From: Mycobacterium terramassiliense
GTDB taxonomy: Bacteria > Actinomycetota > Actinomycetes > Mycobacteriales > Mycobacteriaceae
Direction of reading: 5' to 3'
Length of the DNA: 64,000 nucleotides
Assembly: GCF_900157385.1 (NCBI RefSeq)
Contig: NZ_LT717698.1
Location: 231,312-295,311 of the forward strand
Positions 26,561-37,954 of this stretch are shown in pieces (position 1 is the first letter of the stretch; the number at the start of each line of letters is the position of its first letter). The notes beneath the pieces were generated by a model. It saw only the letters and a program-made list of their open reading frames with translations. It searched no databases and had not been told where the DNA came from. The translations under genes were made by a program, and so were the position numbers.

Positions 26561-27505
26561 CTACTGCGGCACGGTGATTGAGGTGGCCCCGTGCCCGGTG
26601 CCGTACTGGCCGACGTGGCCGCCGTTGATCAGGTCGTGCAGCCCCAGCACCGCGGTGAGGCGCCCGGGGGCGGCGTCGACGTCGTCGACGGTGCTGATGG
26701 CCGACGACATGCCGGTGTCGGCGCGGGTCACGGCGACCGCGGCGCCGCCCGTCGCCGAACCGTCGCGGCCCGCCAGCAGGGCGCCCGAGCCGTGCGGGGC
26801 GAGCGCGGCGGAGAACCGGGCCACGCTGACGCCCTGATTGCCGGCGTCCTGCGGCAGGCCGCCGCCGGTGACGATCAGCGCGGCGTTGGCCGCCCCCAGC
26901 CGGTCGGCCGGCTGGTAGGTGATGAAGCCGGTGTCGCGCAGCGAGGCCAGCACGGTGTCGCGTTGGATGTCGTCGACGGGCGGCACGCTCGGGTTGGCGT
27001 TGACCAGCAGCGCGATGCCCATCAGGTCACCGGCCTGCGAACCCTGGTCGACGAGCTTGGTGCTCAACTGCTGACCGGCGGGCAGGATCGACGAGTTCAC
27101 CACCGAGCGAAGCTTCTCCGCGGAGTTGGCGTCGACGAACTCCTGGGTCAGCGAGACCGTTCCGGTGACCGTCCCGCCGGCCTGGCCGATGAATTTCGAG
27201 ACCGCGGCGACGTCGTCGTCCTTGGCGTCGGGGGTGCGGAAGACCACCACCGATTTTCCGCCCAGGGCGTCGTGCACGATCCGGCCGGCCAGCTGGTTAT
27301 CGAAATTGTTTGCCGCGGCCAGCTTTTCGTTCATCACGTTCTTCTGGTCGTTGAGCCCGCTGATCTGTGTGTACAGGTCCCGTTTCTCGTCACGCAGGCT
27401 GGACAGCAGGGTGTCCGACAAGAAGCCGGAGCCCAGCACGACTCCCACGGCCAGCGCCAGGAACACGGCGGCCAGCGACAGGGCATGTTGGCGTAACGAG
27501 ATCAT
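26561..27505 (-). CDS. mctB: MctB/SteB-type envelope protein
   Basis: The 314-residue protein has one N-terminal membrane segment (HALSLAAVFLALAVGVVLGSGF, about 7-28), a coiled-coil stretch (DEKRDLYTQISGLNDQKNVMNEKLAAANN), and a large extracytoplasmic domain. It corresponds to Rv1698, described as the copper-related protein MctB and as the homologue of corynebacterial SteB, which works with SteA in septal cell-wall splitting. It directly follows steA with a 19-bp gap, consistent with a shared complex. Confidence 0.92.
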   Translation of the reverse strand: MISLRQHALSLAAVFLALAVGVVLGSGFLSDTLLSSLRDEKRDLYTQISGLNDQKNVMNEKLAAANNFDNQLAGRIVHDALGGKSVVVFRTPDAKDDDVAAVSKFIGQAGGTVTGTVSLTQEFVDANSAEKLRSVVNSSILPAGQQLSTKLVDQGSQAGDLMGIALLVNANPSVPPVDDIQRDTVLASLRDTGFITYQPADRLGAANAALIVTGGGLPQDAGNQGVSVARFSAALAPHGSGALLAGRDGSATGGAAVAVTRADTGMSSAISTVDDVDAAPGRLTAVLGLHDLINGGHVGQYGTGHGATSITVPQ

Positions 27506-27524
27506 TTAACGCACCGTCCTCGGA

Positions 27525-28706
27525 CTAGGTGATCAAGTGCTGCACCCAGAGGGAGAAGTGATTCCAGTACGGGGTCACCCAGTGCAGCACTACGCCCTCG
27601 GTGCGCGACACCCACAGCGCCACGATGACCGCGATCAGCATCGTCAGCGCCAGCAGCGCGATGGCGCCCCCCGAAATGTGGTTGCGGTACAGCGTGGCGA
27701 CGGCTTTGGCGTCCACCACCTTCTCCCCCACCCGAAGCCTGGTCAGAAACGTCGAGGGGTTGCTCTGAGTGCGGTTGCGGTCGAAGAACGTCTCGATGTT
27801 GGCGGTGTGGCCGGCCGTCACGAGCAGCGCGGCGCCGTGGTGGTCGGCCAGCAGCAGCGCCAGGTCGACCGCCGAGCCCGCGGCCGGGAACGTCATCGCG
27901 CCCACGCCGAGATCCTGGATCCGCTCCAACCCGGGCGCGTGGCCGTCGGCGTCGGCGGGCAGGACGACGTGCGCACCGCACTTGAGGGCGTCGGTGCTGA
28001 TCTTGTCGGGGTCGCCGACGATGATTTGGGGGCGGTACCCTGCCTTGCGCAACACATCCGCGCCGGTGTCCACGCCGATGAGCACCGGCTGATACTCCTT
28101 GATGAACGGCTTGAGCGAGCGCAGCTCGTCCTCGGCGCCGGGCTCGTCGGCCACGATCACCACGTGCCGGCGGCGCAGGTCGACGTCGATGTCGGGGATG
28201 CCAATGCCGTCGATCAGCAGCGGGCTTTCGCTCTTGATGAACTCAATCGTGTTGCCGGCGAACGCCTCCAGATGGGCGGCCAGGCCGCTCTTGGCCTCGC
28301 GCATCAGGTCGGCGATGTCGTGGTCGGTGCGTTCGGTTCCGCGGACCAGCCGGCGGTCGCCGGAGTACACGCCGCCCTCGTAGAGGCGAATCTTGGCGCC
28401 GTCCTTGACCTTCTTGAAGACCTCGGGCCCGGTCTCGTCGATGAGCGTCACGCCGTTGTTGACCAGGACCTCGGGCCCGAGGTTCGGGTAGCGGCCCGAG
28501 ACCGACGGTGAGGCGTTGACGACGGCGGCGATGTCGGCCTCCACCAGCGCGTCCGCGGTGATGCGGTCCAGGTCCAGGATGTCGAGCACCACGATGTCGC
28601 CGGGACACACCCTGCGCAGCAGGCGGTCGATGTTCCGGTCGACCCGTGCGGTGCCGGTGAGGCCGGGCCGGGAGGTGTTACGCGAGAGCAGACCTGACAT
28701 CTTCAT
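27525..28706 (-). CDS. steA: SteA-like cell-division-associated protein
   Basis: From the ATG at 28706 the product has 393 residues, equal to the Rv1697 product; the frame extends 18 codons upstream. It has a thiamine-pyrophosphokinase-like fold region (LIGVDTGADVLRKAGYRPQIIVGDPDKIS, about 228-256) and a C-terminal membrane segment (GGAIALLALTMLIAVIVALWV). In Corynebacterium SteA and SteB form a complex that controls septal peptidoglycan hydrolysis. mctB/steB follows immediately. Confidence 0.92.
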   Translation of the reverse strand: MKMSGLLSRNTSRPGLTGTARVDRNIDRLLRRVCPGDIVVLDILDLDRITADALVEADIAAVVNASPSVSGRYPNLGPEVLVNNGVTLIDETGPEVFKKVKDGAKIRLYEGGVYSGDRRLVRGTERTDHDIADLMREAKSGLAAHLEAFAGNTIEFIKSESPLLIDGIGIPDIDVDLRRRHVVIVADEPGAEDELRSLKPFIKEYQPVLIGVDTGADVLRKAGYRPQIIVGDPDKISTDALKCGAHVVLPADADGHAPGLERIQDLGVGAMTFPAAGSAVDLALLLADHHGAALLVTAGHTANIETFFDRNRTQSNPSTFLTRLRVGEKVVDAKAVATLYRNHISGGAIALLALTMLIAVIVALWVSRTEGVVLHWVTPYWNHFSLWVQHLIT

Positions 28707-28891
28707 GGGGGCGATTCTGTCGGTGAAGCCCGGGTCGGGCGAGTAGGCGCGCCGTAACACCAGCCTCAGAAGTTATCTAGAGTCACATTGGTAACAGATG
28801 GATGCCGGAACGATCTCGCGAGGGTGCGCAGATGTACGGGCTGCGCGGCGTGTCGGCGTACAGACACGCACGCTCGCGGCATGGGGCAGGG

Positions 28892-30655
28892 TCAGTCCCG
28901 GTCGTTCTGCGCGGTTTCGAGCAACTCGCGGGCGTGCGCCCGGCCGCTGTCCGAGTCGCCCAGCCCGGCCAGCATCCGGGCCAGCTCGGCGACCCGGTCG
29001 TCGTCGGTGACCCGCCGCACCACGCTCGTGCCCTTGGGCCCGGCGCTGTGCACCACCAGGTGCACGTCGGCGTAGGCGGCGACCTGCGGCAGGTGCGTGA
29101 CGACGATGACCTGGTGGGTGCGGGCCAGTCGGGCCAGCCGCCGCCCGATCTGCACGGCCGCCCGGCCGCCGACGCCGGCGTCGACCTCGTCGAACACCAT
29201 CGTGGTGCCGGCCGCCGACGCCGCCAGCACCGCCTCCAACGCCAGCATCACGCGGGACAACTCCCCACCGGAGGCGCTTTTCGCCAGCGGCAGCACCGTC
29301 ATGCCGCGGTGGGCGGCGAAGCCGAACTCGACCTGGTCGATGCCGTCGCCGCCGGCGCGCACCAGCTCGCCGGAGGGTAACGCGAGCGCGGCGGGATCGT
29401 CCGCCCCGGCCGCGCCGGCCGGCACGGTATCCCAGGCCACCTCGATGGTGAACTCGGCGTCGGCCATCGCCAGCCCGGACAATTCCGCGGTCACCTCTTT
29501 GGCCAGCCGCTTGGCGGCCTTGCGCCGCAGCTTGCTGAGATCGACTGCACCCTCGGACAATTCGCGGGCCAGCTCGTCGACCCGGCGTTCGAGCGCCGCC
29601 AGCCCTTCTTCGGAGACGTCGAGTTGCGCCAGCCGATCGCGTGACTCCCGCGCCCACTGCAGCACCCCGTCGATGTCGGCGGCGTACTTGCGGGTCAGCG
29701 TGCGCAGCTCCGCCTGCCGGGTCAGCTTGGACTCCAGCGCGCTGGCGTCCACCGGCAGCTCGTCCAAGAACCCGCCGAGCTCGTGGGCCGCGTCGGCGAC
29801 CACGGTGAGCGCCTCGCCGATCTGGCCCGCCAATGCGCGCAGCGTCGCGTCGTCGGTGGATTCGAGTGCGGCCCTTGCCTTTCCGAGGGTATCGGTGGCG
29901 CTCTGGCCGGGACCGTCGGCGTCGTCGGCCGACAGCGCCGCGCGCGCCGTGGCGGCGGCCTCGCGCAGCGTGTCGAGTTCGGAGAGGCGCAGGATGTCGG
30001 CGACCAGCGCGTCGTCTTCGCCGGGTTGCGGGTCGACGGTGTCGATCTCGTTCAGCGCGAACTTCAGCCGGTCGGCCTCCTGGGCGAGCTCGCGGGCCCG
30101 GCCGCGGCGGTCGATCAGGTCGCGCCGCGCCGTCAGCCAGGCGTCGCGCAGCTTGCGGTAGCGCTCCAGCGCCGGACCAGCCCCGGCGAAGCGGTCGAGC
30201 GCGCCGCGCTGCTCGTCGGGCCGCATCAGCCGCAGCTGGTCGTTTTGGCCGTGCAGGGTCAACAGCTCGGTGGTGAAGTCGCCCAGGGACTTGGCGGGCA
30301 CGCTGCGGCCGCCGAGGTAGGCGCGCGACGGTCCGTCGCGGCTGACCGAGCGCAGCGCGATCACGCTGCCGTCCTCGTCGCGCTCCCCGCCCAGGTCCTC
30401 CAGCATCGCATCCAGCTGGGTCGCCGTCTCATCGTCGAGATCGTTTGTGGCGAAACGGCCCTCGACAACGGCGCGGTCGGCCCCGGATCGGACGCGGGTG
30501 GAGTCGGCGCGGGCGCCGCCGAGCAGGTGCAGCCCGGTCACGACCATCGTCTTGCCGGTGCCGGTCTCGCCGGTCAGCACCGTCAGGCCGCGGCCGAACT
30601 CCCCGACCGCGGCGCTGATGGCACCCAGCGACTCGATCCTGATTTCCGTCAGCAT
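28892..30655 (-). CDS. recN: DNA repair protein RecN
   Basis: This 587-residue SMC-like ATPase has Walker A ([11 protein letters not shown], about 28-38), two long coiled-coil arms (for example [20 protein letters not shown] and [18 protein letters not shown]), the ABC signature [15 protein letters not shown], and Walker [15 protein letters not shown]. RecN acts early at DNA double-strand breaks. It follows nadK with a 24-bp gap. Corresponds to Rv1696. Confidence 0.96.
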   Translation of the reverse strand: MLTEIRIESLGAISAAVGEFGRGLTVLTGETGTGKTMVVTGLHLLGGARADSTRVRSGADRAVVEGRFATNDLDDETATQLDAMLEDLGGERDEDGSVIALRSVSRDGPSRAYLGGRSVPAKSLGDFTTELLTLHGQNDQLRLMRPDEQRGALDRFAGAGPALERYRKLRDAWLTARRDLIDRRGRARELAQEADRLKFALNEIDTVDPQPGEDDALVADILRLSELDTLREAAATARAALSADDADGPGQSATDTLGKARAALESTDDATLRALAGQIGEALTVVADAAHELGGFLDELPVDASALESKLTRQAELRTLTRKYAADIDGVLQWARESRDRLAQLDVSEEGLAALERRVDELARELSEGAVDLSKLRRKAAKRLAKEVTAELSGLAMADAEFTIEVAWDTVPAGAAGADDPAALALPSGELVRAGGDGIDQVEFGFAAHRGMTVLPLAKSASGGELSRVMLALEAVLAASAAGTTMVFDEVDAGVGGRAAVQIGRRLARLARTHQVIVVTHLPQVAAYADVHLVVHSAGPKGTSVVRRVTDDDRVAELARMLAGLGDSDSGRAHARELLETAQNDRD

Positions 30656-30679
30656 TCAGTGAGCACCTGACGAGCGTCC

Positions 30680-31600
30680 TTACTTTCCGCGCCAACCGGT
30701 CACCGGCAGGCGGAATTTGCGGACCAAGCGGTCGGTGAACGGCGCGCTGTCCAGCCGCGCCCATTTGACCGGTGTGTCGCAGCGGGTCACTTCGATCCGG
30801 CAGCCGGCGGGGATCCGCATTTCGCGGCGGCCGTCGCAGAACACCAGGGCGTCGTGCCCGCCCGCCTCGGTCTCGATCGCGATGGTCGCCTCGGGGCTGG
30901 TGACCATGGGCCGGCCGAACAGCGCGTGAGCGTTGTTGGGTACCACCAGGATTGCCTCGAGGTCGGGCCACAGGACCGGACCCCCGGCGGAGAACGCGTA
31001 GGCGGTGGACCCGGTCGGCGTCGACACCAACACGCCGTCGCAGCCGAAGGCGGACACCGGGCGCCCGTCCACCTCGACGACCACCCCGAGCACGCCCAGC
31101 CGCGGACCCTTTTCCAGGCTGACTTCGTTGAGCGCCCACCCGTGTTCGACGTGACCCTTGTGCAGCACCGCGACATCCAGCGTCAGGCGATTTTCCACCC
31201 GGTAGTCGCGGGCCACCACGTGATCCAGCACGCGGTCGATGGCCTCCGCCTCGGCCTCGGCCAAAAATCCGATCCGGCCCAGGTTCACGCCCAGCACGGG
31301 AATCCCGGCGTTGCGGGCCAGTTCGGCGGCGCGCAGGAAGGTGCCGTCGCCGCCGAGCACCAACACCAGTTCGCAGCCCTCGGCCGCCGACGGGTCGGCG
31401 TCGACCACCTCGATCTCGATGCCCATGGCCCGCATGTCGTCGGGGGCCAGGTGCAGCGGACCCCGGTCGACCGCCTCGGCGGACAGCACTCGAAGCGCAA
31501 TTCCATTGTCGCCCAGCACTTTTTGCACGCGACGCGCCGTTTCGGTCGCTTCGTCGCGGCCGGTGTGCACCACCAGCAGCACGGTTCGGTGATCGGTCAT
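30680..31600 (-). CDS. nadK: NAD kinase
   Basis: I placed the start at the ATG of 31600, which overlaps the tlyA stop; a longer frame is a tlyA shadow. The 306-residue enzyme phosphorylates NAD to NADP with ATP or polyphosphate. It has the [14 protein letters not shown] motif with the catalytic Asp, [12 protein letters not shown], and the glycine-rich [15 protein letters not shown] motif. Corresponds to Rv1695 (ppnK). Confidence 0.96.
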   Translation of the reverse strand: MTDHRTVLLVVHTGRDEATETARRVQKVLGDNGIALRVLSAEAVDRGPLHLAPDDMRAMGIEIEVVDADPSAAEGCELVLVLGGDGTFLRAAELARNAGIPVLGVNLGRIGFLAEAEAEAIDRVLDHVVARDYRVENRLTLDVAVLHKGHVEHGWALNEVSLEKGPRLGVLGVVVEVDGRPVSAFGCDGVLVSTPTGSTAYAFSAGGPVLWPDLEAILVVPNNAHALFGRPMVTSPEATIAIETEAGGHDALVFCDGRREMRIPAGCRIEVTRCDTPVKWARLDSAPFTDRLVRKFRLPVTGWRGK

Positions 31601-32406
31601 TGCGGGCCCTCTGCCACGGCCCGCGTCACCGCGTCCACCAGCCCATGAGCAATCAGCCCCCGATCGGTCTCGGCGCGCAACCACAGGAAGTATTCGACAT
31701 TGCCCGACGGGCCCGGCAGTGGGCTGGCGGTGACGTCGACGGTCTGCCAGCCCAGTTCTTTCGCGCGGCCCGCGACGGCCAGCACGGCGTCGGCCCGCAA
31801 GCCGGGGTCGCGAACGACCCCGCCCGCGCCGACCTGGCCCCTGCCCACCTCAAACTGCGGCTTCACCATGGGAACGATATCCGCGCCCGGCCGGGCGCAT
31901 CCAATCAACGCGGGCAACACGCTTGCCAGCGAGATGAAGGACAGGTCGGCCACCACCACGTCGACGGGCCCGCCGATCGCCTCCGGGGTCAGGTCGCGGG
32001 CGTTGGTCCGCTCGACGACGGTCACCCGGGTATCGCAGCGTAGCGACCAGGCCAGCTGGCCGTAGCCCACGTCGGCGGCCACCACTTCGGCGGCCCCGCG
32101 GTCCAGCAGCACCTCCGTGAACCCACCCGTCGATGCGCCGGCGTCCAGGCAGCGGCGGCCCGTGACCGCAAGGCCGAAGGCGTCCAGGGCGCCGAGGAGC
32201 TTGTGCGCGCCGCGCGACACCCAGGCGCGTTCGCCGTCGTCGGCGACGGTCAGCGCGGCGGTGACGTCGACCGCGGTGGCCGGCTTGCGGGCCGGCAGGC
32301 CGTCGATGCGCACCCTGCCGGCGCCGATCAACTCCGCGGCCTGCTGACGGGACCTCGCGAGCCCGCGGCGGACGAGCTCGGCGTCGACGCGGGCACGTCG
32401 CGCCAC
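31597..32406 (-). CDS. tlyA: rRNA 2'-O-methyltransferase / hemolysin-like TlyA
   Basis: The 269-residue protein has an N-terminal S4 RNA-binding domain ([22 protein letters not shown]) and an FtsJ-like SAM methyltransferase domain ([20 protein letters not shown], then [10 protein letters not shown] and a Lys in MVKPQFEVG). TlyA methylates C1409 of 16S and C1920 of 23S rRNA in M. tuberculosis, which confers capreomycin susceptibility. It overlaps nadK by 4 bp. Corresponds to Rv1694. Confidence 0.95.
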   Translation of the reverse strand: MARRARVDAELVRRGLARSRQQAAELIGAGRVRIDGLPARKPATAVDVTAALTVADDGERAWVSRGAHKLLGALDAFGLAVTGRRCLDAGASTGGFTEVLLDRGAAEVVAADVGYGQLAWSLRCDTRVTVVERTNARDLTPEAIGGPVDVVVADLSFISLASVLPALIGCARPGADIVPMVKPQFEVGRGQVGAGGVVRDPGLRADAVLAVAGRAKELGWQTVDVTASPLPGPSGNVEYFLWLRAETDRGLIAHGLVDAVTRAVAEGPQ

Positions 32407-32414
32407 CGTCGCAC

Positions 32415-32600
32415 TCAGCCCTTCTCCGCCGACTCCAGGGCGGCCAGCAGCACGTCGTGCGCCTCGGAGAGGCGCCGCGCGATCTCTTCGAGCTCGGCGA
32501 GAGACGGCTCGTGGTCGGGGTTTTGCGGATCCCCGACCTCGGACAGCTGGGCAACCAGGGCGTCAATTTCAGCGCGAAGCTGCTCGGGATCGATAGTCAT
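32415..32600 (-). CDS. Conserved small acidic protein (Rv1693-like)
   Basis: The 61-residue protein is acidic and helical (PEQLRAEIDALVAQLSEVG, then LAELEEIARRLSEAHDVLLAALESAEKG). Size and position between the phosphatase and tlyA match Rv1693. No function is known to me. It lies 8 bp before tlyA and 12 bp after the phosphatase gene, so it is part of the same transcript. Confidence 0.88.
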   Translation of the reverse strand: MTIDPEQLRAEIDALVAQLSEVGDPQNPDHEPSLAELEEIARRLSEAHDVLLAALESAEKG

Positions 32601-32612
32601 CGCGTACCTACG

Positions 32613-33620
32613 TTAGTCGCCGTGCACCAAAGACCAGCGCCGCAGCGCGTCGCGCGCCCGGTCGTCGGCGGCCTCGATGCGCGACGGCCGCGGATCCCCG
32701 GCCTCCCAGAGCGCGCTGGCGACGGCGCGCACGACCGACAGCCCGTCCCCGTCGTCGGCGCCATTGGCACTGACCGTCACGGCCTTGTCGGTGACGTCGA
32801 CGTGCCAGCCGCGCTGGGGCCGCACCGCGAGCTGGTCGCCGTCGGAGTGCAGCGAGCGCAGGTCGTGGCCGATGTAGGTGGGCCGGCGGGCGGGGTCGGC
32901 GTAGACGGCGTCGCGCGCGGTGTTGACGCCGGTCAGCACCATCAGGCTGGGCAGCCGCGCGGCGTTGGCGCCCTCGATGTCGGTGTCGAGCCGGTCGCCG
33001 ATGACCAGCGGCGCGCGGAACTGGCCCCGGGCCACCGCGTCCTGCAGCAGGCGCGGCGCCGGCTTGCCCGCCACCCGCGGTTCGGCGCCGGTGGCCGCTC
33101 GCAGCGCGGCCACGAACGATCCGTTCCCGGGCAGCAGGCCGCGCTCGGTGGGCAGCGTGGGGTCGACGTTGGCCGCCACCCACAGCGCGCCGGCTCGGAT
33201 GGCCAGGGCGGCCTCCGCGAGGTCCGCCCAGCCGATGGTCGTGGACAGGCCCTGCACGACCGCGACCGGGTCGTCGTCGTAGCGGCGCACCGGGCGCAGC
33301 CCCACGGCGGCGATCTCGTTGGCCAGCGCCTCGGTGCCCACGATCAGCACGCGGGAGTCCGCCGCTAGCTGATCGGCGAGCAGCTTGGCCGCGCTTTGCG
33401 CGCTGGTGACGACGTCCGAGCCGGTGGCGGTGAAGCCGAGCTCGCGCAGGTGCAGCGCCACCTCGTCGGCGCTGCGCGAGGCGTTGTTGGTCACATAGAG
33501 CTTGCGGCTGTCCACCTCGTCCAGCGACTGCACCGCGCCGTGGGTCGGCTCGGCGCCGCGGAAGACCGTTCCATCGAGGTCGACCAATAGGCAATCATAT
33601 TGTTGGGCAAGGCTTTTCAT
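32613..33620 (-). CDS. HAD-superfamily phosphatase (glycerol-3-phosphate phosphatase type)
   Basis: The 335-residue protein is a NagD-like HAD phosphatase: nucleophile motif DLDGTVFRG (16-24), the Ser/Thr-type motif YVTNNASRS, and a late GDRLDTDIEGA motif with the metal-binding Asp. The family removes phosphate from small sugar or polyol phosphates. The syntenic Rv1692 is described as a glycerol-3-phosphate phosphatase involved in lipid polar-head recycling. The C-terminal 70 residues form an extra small domain. Confidence 0.92.
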   Translation of the reverse strand: MKSLAQQYDCLLVDLDGTVFRGAEPTHGAVQSLDEVDSRKLYVTNNASRSADEVALHLRELGFTATGSDVVTSAQSAAKLLADQLAADSRVLIVGTEALANEIAAVGLRPVRRYDDDPVAVVQGLSTTIGWADLAEAALAIRAGALWVAANVDPTLPTERGLLPGNGSFVAALRAATGAEPRVAGKPAPRLLQDAVARGQFRAPLVIGDRLDTDIEGANAARLPSLMVLTGVNTARDAVYADPARRPTYIGHDLRSLHSDGDQLAVRPQRGWHVDVTDKAVTVSANGADDGDGLSVVRAVASALWEAGDPRPSRIEAADDRARDALRRWSLVHGD

Positions 33621-33621
33621 C

Positions 33622-34419
33622 TCAAGCTAGCTCGCTGACCCGCTCTTCGGCGTCGGTGACGCCTTCGATGTCGGCGGCCGCCGAGCGCAGGAACCATTGC
33701 AGCGCTTCGTCGTTGCGGCCGAGCGCGAGCAGCGTGTCAGCGTAGGCGTAGAACAACCGCGCCGCCGTCGAACCGGCGCGGGTCGGATCCAGCTGCGGCG
33801 TGGACAGCAGGGTCAGGGCCTGTTCCAGCTGCCCGAGGTCGGCGCGGGCGCCGGCGGCGACGATGCGCAACTCGTCGGCGTCGTCGCCGGACAGCTGGGC
33901 CGCCTCTTCGCCGCGCGCCAGTTCGATCGCCCGCTCCGGACGGCCAAGTCCGCGTTCGCAATCGGCGATCAGCGCGAGCAACGGCGACTTGCTGCCCATC
34001 CTGCGGGCGGCGCGCAGCTCGGCCAGCGCCTGGGCCCAGTCGCCGCAGTGGTAGGCGGCGATCCCGACGGCCTCGCGGACCGCGGCGATCCTGCTGGAGC
34101 GGGCCCGCGCCGCGCGAGCGTGGCTCAGCGCGGCTTCCGGGTCCTCGTCGATCAGCTCGCCGGCGGCGACGAGATGGCGCGCCACCGCGTCGGCCGTCGC
34201 GCGGTCCAGGGTGCTCAACTCGCGCCGGACCTCGGGCGCCAGCTGCCGGGCCTCCACCCCGGGCGGGATCGGCGGTCCGTCGTGCGGCGCGCGATCGCCC
34301 GGAGCGTCAGGGCCGCCGTTGCGTGGCTGCACCGGGCGGGCGCGGCCCGGTCCCGACCAGGAGCCGGCCGCCGAGCGCGGTCGCCGTTTGCCGCCCTGCC
34401 CCTGCCTGTCGTCAACCAC
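33622..34419 (-). CDS. TPR-like protein (Rv1691-like)
   Basis: I chose the GTG at 34419 (265 residues); the longer frame continues upstream without coding character. The first 70 residues are basic and Pro/Gly-rich, probably disordered. The rest is a chain of TPR-like helix pairs (EDPEAALSHARAARARS, CGDWAQALAELRAARRMG, GRPERAIELARGEEAA, ADTLLALGRNDEALQWFLR). A scaffolding role is likely but the partner is unknown. It ends one base before the phosphatase gene. Confidence 0.85.
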   Translation of the reverse strand: MVDDRQGQGGKRRPRSAAGSWSGPGRARPVQPRNGGPDAPGDRAPHDGPPIPPGVEARQLAPEVRRELSTLDRATADAVARHLVAAGELIDEDPEAALSHARAARARSSRIAAVREAVGIAAYHCGDWAQALAELRAARRMGSKSPLLALIADCERGLGRPERAIELARGEEAAQLSGDDADELRIVAAGARADLGQLEQALTLLSTPQLDPTRAGSTAARLFYAYADTLLALGRNDEALQWFLRSAAADIEGVTDAEERVSELA

Positions 34420-34567
34420 CCTGCAAAGGATACGGATGCCCACGCGGCTTGGCCGTCGAGCGTGCGGTGACGGCTTGCAGTGTGCGTCCTGGGCGGTAAA
34501 ACCGGCCGGATCCCGCCGTGAGTGCACGGCGAAAGCCCTCAGCGCACACGCGAGGAAGCGCGGCCGC

Positions 34568-34927
34568 TCAGGCCGGACCCCGGTCGCTCAGCAGCGGCGC
34601 GAGCACCCCCGGGCAATAGGTAGCGATCGCGACGACGGTGAACACGCCGGCCGCGTCGTCGGACATGCCGTAACCGTCGGCCACCGCCGCGATCACCGAG
34701 TCGAACGACCCGCCGGGCCGCACGAGCATCGGGCAGACGGATGCGCCCAGCGCCATCGCGGCGTCCGGCTGCGACACCGGGACGCCGGCGTTCGTGAGGG
34801 CCCGCAGGAACGCGTTGCCCCGCAGGTCGGCGTGGACGGGCGCCGCCAGCACCGCGGTCAAACCGGCCACGCTCGCGCCCATCCCGACGACCCGCAGCAC
34901 CCGCCTCGCGCTAGTCACCGTGACCAC
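34568..34927 (-). CDS. Secreted DUF732-type protein (LprJ-position homologue)
   Basis: The 119-residue protein has a signal peptide (about 1-33) ending AVLAAPVHA before Asp34. A small helical domain follows with two Cys (SVCPML and TYCPGV), typical of the mycobacterial DUF732 family. In M. tuberculosis the gene at this place is annotated as lipoprotein LprJ (Rv1690). Here I see no lipobox Cys at the cleavage site, so the product is predicted to be soluble and secreted. GTG codons at 34927 and 34918 are both possible starts. Confidence 0.8.
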   Translation of the reverse strand: MVTVTSARRVLRVVGMGASVAGLTAVLAAPVHADLRGNAFLRALTNAGVPVSQPDAAMALGASVCPMLVRPGGSFDSVIAAVADGYGMSDDAAGVFTVVAIATYCPGVLAPLLSDRGPA

Positions 34928-34977
34928 AGTGGTCGTCGACGGTCACGTCCGGAGCACGGCGCGATAAAGGTTTGGGA

Positions 34978-36255
<1,278 letters not shown>

Positions 36256-36384
36256 CGCGCACGACTTTAGTCGCTCGCGGTGGCCTCGATTCGCCCGCGC
36301 GCCGCTCGCTAAGGCAAGCTAACTAGGTGGCGCAGCGTCGCGCCGTCGCCTTCCCCCGTACGCGCACCAACAACGCGGAGCGTC

Positions 36385-37275
36385 ATGGACAACCGGTACT
36401 GGCCGTTGGTCGTCGCGATCATCATGCTCGCCCTCGGGCTGACCCTCACGATCGAGGACTTCAAGCGGGCCGCCACGATGCGCAAGCCACTGGTCGTCGC
36501 GCTCGCCTGTCAGTCGCTGCTGCTGCCGGCCCTCTGCCTGGTGATCGCCGAGGCCTTCCATCTGGAACCGCACCTGGCGGTCGGGCTCATGCTGATGTCC
36601 GCGACCCCCGGCGGGACGATGTCGAACATCCTCAGCCACCTGTTCAACGGGGACCTGGCGCTCAACCTCACGCTGACCGCAATTAACGCCGTGCTGTCGA
36701 TCGTCGCCCTGCCCGCGATTCTCGCGGTGTCGATGACGTGGTTCCTCGGCGAAGGGCGGTTTCTCCCGCTGCAACTGGACAAGTTCCTCGCGGTGATCGG
36801 CCTGGTGCTGGTGCCCATCGCGATCGGGGTCGCCATCCGCCACCGCTTCCCCGAGCTGGCCAGGCGAATGCAGAAGCCGGTCCGCGTAGCGGCGCTCACG
36901 CTGCTGGTGCTCGCCATCGTCGCGGCCATCGCCGGGGGGCGAACGACGCTCTGGCACAACATCGGCCTGCTGAGCGGAGCCGTCGTGGCATTCTGCGCGG
37001 TGAGCCTGACCGTCGGCTACCTGGCGCCGCGCCTGATGCGGCTGGCCCCGCGACAGGCCGTCGCGGTCAGCCTGGAGGTCGGGATGCACAATGCCGTGGT
37101 GGCGATGGGCATCGCGTTGAGCCCGCAGTTGCTGAACAGCGCCGTGATGGCCACCCCGGCGGCGGTATACAGTGCCGTCGCGCCGCTCTTGGCCGTCACG
37201 TTCGTTTTCCTCGCGCGCCGCGTTGACCCCGCGTTTCGCGCCGTCGGTCGGGCAGAGGCACCCGCTCGCGCCTAA
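36385..37275 (+). CDS. Bile acid:sodium symporter (BASS) family transporter
   Basis: The 296-residue protein has nine or ten hydrophobic segments spread over its length and the BASS features LMLMSATPGGTMSNILSHLFNGD (about 73-95) and a C-terminal LEVGMHNAVVAMGIAL. BASS proteins move organic anions such as bile acids or pyruvate-like acids with sodium. The substrate here is unknown. The ATG has GGAG six bases upstream. It stands alone on the plus strand between tyrS and mpg and ends next to the mpg stop codon; I do not recall such a gene here in M. tuberculosis. Confidence 0.9.
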   Translation: MDNRYWPLVVAIIMLALGLTLTIEDFKRAATMRKPLVVALACQSLLLPALCLVIAEAFHLEPHLAVGLMLMSATPGGTMSNILSHLFNGDLALNLTLTAINAVLSIVALPAILAVSMTWFLGEGRFLPLQLDKFLAVIGLVLVPIAIGVAIRHRFPELARRMQKPVRVAALTLLVLAIVAAIAGGRTTLWHNIGLLSGAVVAFCAVSLTVGYLAPRLMRLAPRQAVAVSLEVGMHNAVVAMGIALSPQLLNSAVMATPAAVYSAVAPLLAVTFVFLARRVDPAFRAVGRAEAPARA

Positions 37276-37887
37276 TCAGTCGCTGGTGCCGGGAGCCGGG
37301 GCACGCGGGCTGCGGCGGTAGGCGGAGACCTCCGGCCGGCCCCCGAGCCACAGTCGCCACGGCCGGTCGGCGGCCTGGCTGACCCCGACGCGGGGGCCGG
37401 ACACGGCGGTCAGCGGGTCGTGCAGTTCCAGGGCCACCGGGCTTGCGGGGTCGAACAGGTCGATTCCGTTGTCGTCCATGGTGATCCCCAGGGCCGAGCA
37501 CAGGTTGCCCGGGCCGCGCGCCAGCGCCGCGGTGCGGACCAGCTCTCCGCGGCGGGCCCGGGCGGCGTCGGTGCCGTCCTCGATGGCCGCGGCACGCAGC
37601 AGCACGGCGGCGGCGGTGCCGTCGGGCCCGCAGGAGACGTTGGCGCAGACGTGGATCCCGTGGCTGCGGTACGTGTAGAGCCGCCCGGGCGGCCCGAACA
37701 TCACGGCGTTGCGCCCGGAGGGGCCACGGTACGAGTGGGCCGCGGCGTCGGGCCAGGGACCGTCGGGCACCCCGCCGTAGGCCTCGACCTCGACGACGAC
37801 GGCGCGCACGCCCCTCCCGGTCAGGGTGGCGCCGAGCAGGCGGCGCGCGGCGGCGACCGGGTCGACCAACAGCTCGCCTGCAGACAC
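37276..37887 (-). CDS. mpg: 3-methyladenine DNA glycosylase (AAG/MPG family)
   Basis: The 203-residue enzyme removes alkylated purines from DNA. It has VVEVEAYGG with the catalytic Glu, [19 protein letters not shown], and [15 protein letters not shown], which form the lesion pocket of the AAG fold, and a later [12 protein letters not shown] motif. It is convergent with the BASS transporter gene. Corresponds to Rv1688. Confidence 0.95.
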   Translation of the reverse strand: MSAGELLVDPVAAARRLLGATLTGRGVRAVVVEVEAYGGVPDGPWPDAAAHSYRGPSGRNAVMFGPPGRLYTYRSHGIHVCANVSCGPDGTAAAVLLRAAAIEDGTDAARARRGELVRTAALARGPGNLCSALGITMDDNGIDLFDPASPVALELHDPLTAVSGPRVGVSQAADRPWRLWLGGRPEVSAYRRSPRAPAPGTSD

Positions 37888-37954
37888 CCACCGAACCTAC
37901 CGACACACCCGACATGGCAATATCCCGGCCGAATCGCGTCGAAGGAGCCGACAA

